DNA of 17,163 nucleotides. Origin: Nitrosospira multiformis (lineage in GTDB: Bacteria > Pseudomonadota > Gammaproteobacteria > Burkholderiales > UBA11063). The notes below the pieces were generated by a model. It saw only the letters and a program-made list of their open reading frames with translations. It was not told where the DNA came from and ran no database searches. Location: the NCBI GenBank assembly GCA_020726205.1, contig DYTA01000011.1, forward strand, positions 1-17,163, given 5' to 3'. How positions within the stretch are numbered: the stretch's first letter is position 1; each line of letters starts with the position of its first letter. Shown here one piece after another: positions 14,914 through 17,163 of the stretch. Made by a program: the position numbers and the translations under genes.

Positions 14914-15768
14914 TTATATTCTTCTAAATAAATATACACCAAATAGTATAATAGCTGCACCAATTATTTGCCACGAGATTAAGTATTCTTTGAATATTAT
15001 TACTCCATAAAAAGCGGCAAATACTGGCTGCAGCAGTAACAGAGTAGATGAGACCTGTAATGGAACTTTTTTCATAGCGGTTGCTAAAAATAATTGTCCA
15101 AATACTTGTGAAATAATTGCAAGTAAAATTAAATCTAACCATCCTAAGTAACTATGTGGTAACCAATGATCATTGTTAATTAATCCAGCAGTCAATAAAA
15201 CGATTGAACAGTAAATGCTCGTTTTAATCATATAGTGCCCCATCTCAGTACCATTATCTGCAGCTATTTTTGTTACTACGACAAAGATAGCATAAAAAAC
15301 AGCGGCAATTAATGACATTACATCTCCAACAATATGAATATTTGTTGTGCCATTTTTGCTAAACACTAACAGATATAGTCCTAAAATAGTTATGAGCAAA
15401 GGAATTAGTATTATTGCTCTAAATCGCTCTTTAAAATAAAAAACAGTAATCGGAAAAATTAATAGAGGGGTTAAATTAACAATGAGATTTGTTTCTGCCA
15501 TTGTTGTATAGTTAAATGATAAGTTCCATACACACATATCTAAACCTAATGCAATCCCGCCGATTAGGTTTAGTATTTCTAAATTTTTATTAGTCGTATA
15601 AGTAGTACTTTTGCGTGAATTTACTAAAATTAAGATAGGTATGGATAATAAACATCGATAAAATCCAGTTGCAATTGGTGGAATTTCACTTTTATGAATA
15701 AAAACTCCAATAGATGCTAATGATGCGACGGCAATTATGATTTGTAAAATAGGATAGCGTTTAAGCAT
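14914..15768 (-). CDS. EamA/DMT-family transporter
   Basis: 284-residue inner-membrane transporter of the drug/metabolite superfamily, with the usual ten hydrophobic helices in two EamA repeats (about 10-136 and 150-283). Visible: the short N-terminal helix, PPIATGFYRCLLSIPILI, YTTMAETNLIVNLTPLLIF, FKERF at the end of repeat 1, then VGDVMSLIAAVFYAIFVV, VPLQVSSTLLLLQPVFAAFYGVIIFKE and IGAAIILFGVYLF in repeat 2. Glu and Lys in the FKER and FKEY turns are typical of the family. Substrate cannot be read from the sequence; amino acids or metabolites are usual. It lies 2 nt after tyrA, which hints at aromatic amino-acid export but does not show it. Confidence 0.93.
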   Translation of the reverse strand: MLKRYPILQIIIAVASLASIGVFIHKSEIPPIATGFYRCLLSIPILILVNSRKSTTYTTNKNLEILNLIGGIALGLDMCVWNLSFNYTTMAETNLIVNLTPLLIFPITVFYFKERFRAIILIPLLITILGLYLLVFSKNGTTNIHIVGDVMSLIAAVFYAIFVVVTKIAADNGTEMGHYMIKTSIYCSIVLLTAGLINNDHWLPHSYLGWLDLILLAIISQVFGQLFLATAMKKVPLQVSSTLLLLQPVFAAFYGVIIFKEYLISWQIIGAAIILFGVYLFRRI

Positions 15769-15770
15769 GA

Positions 15771-16601
15771 TTAATCTAAATCAATGGTTAAAAAATTATC
15801 ACTAATTCTTTGAGCGTAGGCAGTAAATTCTCCCATCCATAAGCTCGCATTTTTGAATTCATCAATAAATTTGGCTTTATCGTAATTTTCTAATTTCGTT
15901 ACCCAATCGGTAAGCCAAAGACTAAATTCTTTGATCAACTCGATTCGCTTTTTATCTGCCATAATAATATCTGCATATAAAGCTGGATCTTGATCGAAAA
16001 TTCGTCCCATGAGTAGTAGCTTAGCTAAATAAATTGGGCTTGCAATTTCTAGCAACTCTTTTGGATGTTCATTTTTTTGATGTAAAAAAGTTCCTAAACT
16101 AAAAGTAATGAAATGTTCAATTCCTTGGATAAAATTCATTGCTTGATCGTGTTTACTTGCATTCATTGCTTTTAACGTAAATCCAATCTTCGATAATGAA
16201 TCAATAACCCATTGGCATGAACTTGGATTACGTCCTTCACAATGTACGATAATTTGATTGTGTGGTGAATGTATCGTTGGTCCAAACATTGGATGTAATC
16301 CTAATACAGCTCCTGAGTGTTGAGCAAGCATTGTCATCAATGGATCAGATTTTAGGCTGGTAAAATCAGCTAGTACGGTATTTTTTTTAAGTCGTGGCGC
16401 AATTTTTTTGATAATGTTGCAAGTATCTTTTATTGGAACGCAAATAACTACCAGATCACTAATCGCTAATTTATCGTCACAATTATCAAACTCTAGTCGT
16501 CCAATCGGATAGACTATATGACCTTGTTCTTGCCACAGCTGATGGAATAATTTGCCCATTTGCCCATGACCGCCAATAATTGTAATATTTTTATTCTGCA
16601 T
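15771..16601 (-). CDS. tyrA: Prephenate dehydrogenase TyrA
   Basis: Converts prephenate to 4-hydroxyphenylpyruvate with NAD+, toward tyrosine. 276 residues: the Rossmann GGHGQMG (10-16), VVICVPI, LADFTSLK, the catalytic GLHPMFGP (H103), HDQAMNFIQGIEHF (H151), and IFDQDPALYADIIM. These segments closely match my memory of the dehydrogenase half of the E. coli bifunctional T-protein, yet no chorismate-mutase domain precedes it; the protein begins directly with the Rossmann strand. ATG 16601 is preferred (GGAAA about 8 nt upstream); an in-frame TTG at 16607 exists. It overlaps greB by 11 nt and is followed 2 nt later by the EamA gene. Confidence 0.92.
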   Translation of the reverse strand: MQNKNITIIGGHGQMGKLFHQLWQEQGHIVYPIGRLEFDNCDDKLAISDLVVICVPIKDTCNIIKKIAPRLKKNTVLADFTSLKSDPLMTMLAQHSGAVLGLHPMFGPTIHSPHNQIIVHCEGRNPSSCQWVIDSLSKIGFTLKAMNASKHDQAMNFIQGIEHFITFSLGTFLHQKNEHPKELLEIASPIYLAKLLLMGRIFDQDPALYADIIMADKKRIELIKEFSLWLTDWVTKLENYDKAKFIDEFKNASLWMGEFTAYAQRISDNFLTIDLD

Positions 16602-17070
16602 ACTCAATTTCCACTATTTCTACTTCCTCACAACCTTGTGGTGAAGTAAAGCTAAAGACATCCCCAAGGTTTTTACGCAATAACATTTTTGCAAGCGGTG
16701 ATGTCCAACTAATTTTATTGTTTTGTGGGTCAATTTCATCTTGCCCAACGATAGTTACTATTTGTTCATGATAGTTATTTCTAATCACGGTAACTTTAGC
16801 ACCAAAAAATACTGTTTCTTTTCCGTTATGTACCCGAGGATCAACAACTTCAGCATGCTCAATTTTTTTAGTTAGTTGATGAATACGTTTATCTATTTCC
16901 CGCAGCTTTTTTTTGCCGTATTGATAATCTGCATTTTCTGAGCGATCGCCGTTACTTGCGGCCCAATTAACTAGATGTACATAGTGTGGGCGTTCTTTGG
17001 TAACAAGGTTGTGTAATTCTTCACGCAATACAGCGTATCCAGATACTGTTATATAGTTTTTGTTGTCCAT
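16591..17070 (-). CDS. greB: Transcription elongation factor GreB
   Basis: Rescues backtracked RNA polymerase by entering the secondary channel and stimulating RNA cleavage. 159 residues (E. coli 158). It has the N-terminal coiled coil with the acidic tip NGDRSENADYQYGKKKLREID (D42, E45 and D48), which places it with GreB over GreA, and a C-terminal FKBP-like domain with VFFGAKVTV, IVGQDEID, SPLAKMLL and the ending EIVEIEY. The ATG has no strong ribosome-binding site. It is first in the greB-tyrA-eamA operon, with a -10 box about 30 nt upstream. Confidence 0.96.
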   Translation of the reverse strand: MDNKNYITVSGYAVLREELHNLVTKERPHYVHLVNWAASNGDRSENADYQYGKKKLREIDKRIHQLTKKIEHAEVVDPRVHNGKETVFFGAKVTVIRNNYHEQIVTIVGQDEIDPQNNKISWTSPLAKMLLRKNLGDVFSFTSPQGCEEVEIVEIEYAE

Positions 17071-17101
17071 GGCTTTTGATAATTATCTTAAATAAAAATA
17101 A

Positions 17102-17107
17102 ATTATA
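17102..17107 (-). promoter_or_regulatory. Possible -10 box for the greB operon
   Basis: On the minus strand TATAAT at 17107-17102, 31 nt upstream of the greB ATG. No clear -35 stands 16-18 nt further on. The remaining sequence to 17163 is AT-rich with no gene visible. Confidence 0.45.
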
Positions 17108-17163
17108 CCGCATTTATGTCTGTTTACTTGTATTTATTAATTTATTTTTTCGATATAAATTTA

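Overview
This is an AT-rich bacterial chromosome segment from a Gram-negative proteobacterium. The full outer-membrane Tol-Pal set (TolR, TolA, TolB, Pal, CpoB), an outer-membrane beta-barrel protein, GreB and MnmA all point to Proteobacteria. A small DUF3460-type protein, a family I know mainly from Betaproteobacteria, suggests a low-GC betaproteobacterium (possibly Neisseriales-like). That placement is inference. There are no rRNAs, tRNAs, CRISPR arrays, insertion sequences or phage genes. The window is mostly core housekeeping DNA with a few lineage-specific secreted proteins.

Layout. (1) 1-4530, plus strand: the 3' part of ftsH (membrane AAA+ protease), glmM (phosphoglucosamine mutase), a DedA-family membrane protein and a secreted beta-barrel protein. 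These are closely packed and end at a clear intrinsic terminator. (2) 4546-5880, plus strand: a YqiA-like alpha/beta hydrolase broken by a one-base frameshift in an A tract, overlapping cutC. (3) 5872-13207, minus strand: read in the direction of transcription, nudJ, mnmA, DUF3460 protein, O-methyltransferase, tolR, tolA, tolB, then a secreted triple-repeat protein with its own promoter, then pal and cpoB with another promoter. A hairpin terminator follows cpoB, and an Mth938/DUF498 gene lies just beyond it. (4) 13351-14619, plus strand: rarA, divergent from nudJ. (5) 14627-17070, minus strand: greB, tyrA, an EamA transporter and a small secreted Asn/Tyr/Gly-rich protein, packed as one operon.

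Functional picture. GlmM makes the amino-sugar precursor of peptidoglycan and LPS. The Tol proteins use proton motive force (TolR, with TolQ encoded elsewhere) through TolA to TolB and Pal, constricting the outer membrane at division, and CpoB couples this to peptidoglycan synthesis. Most unusual for this locus are the absence of tolQ beside tolR, a TonB-like Pro/Lys-rich middle of TolA, a lipobox on CpoB, and an unrecognised secreted protein with three copies of a SRxYSGAxF motif inserted between tolB and pal. I see no complete new defence or mobile system. The best leads are this repeat protein, the frameshifted hydrolase and the small secreted protein after the EamA gene.
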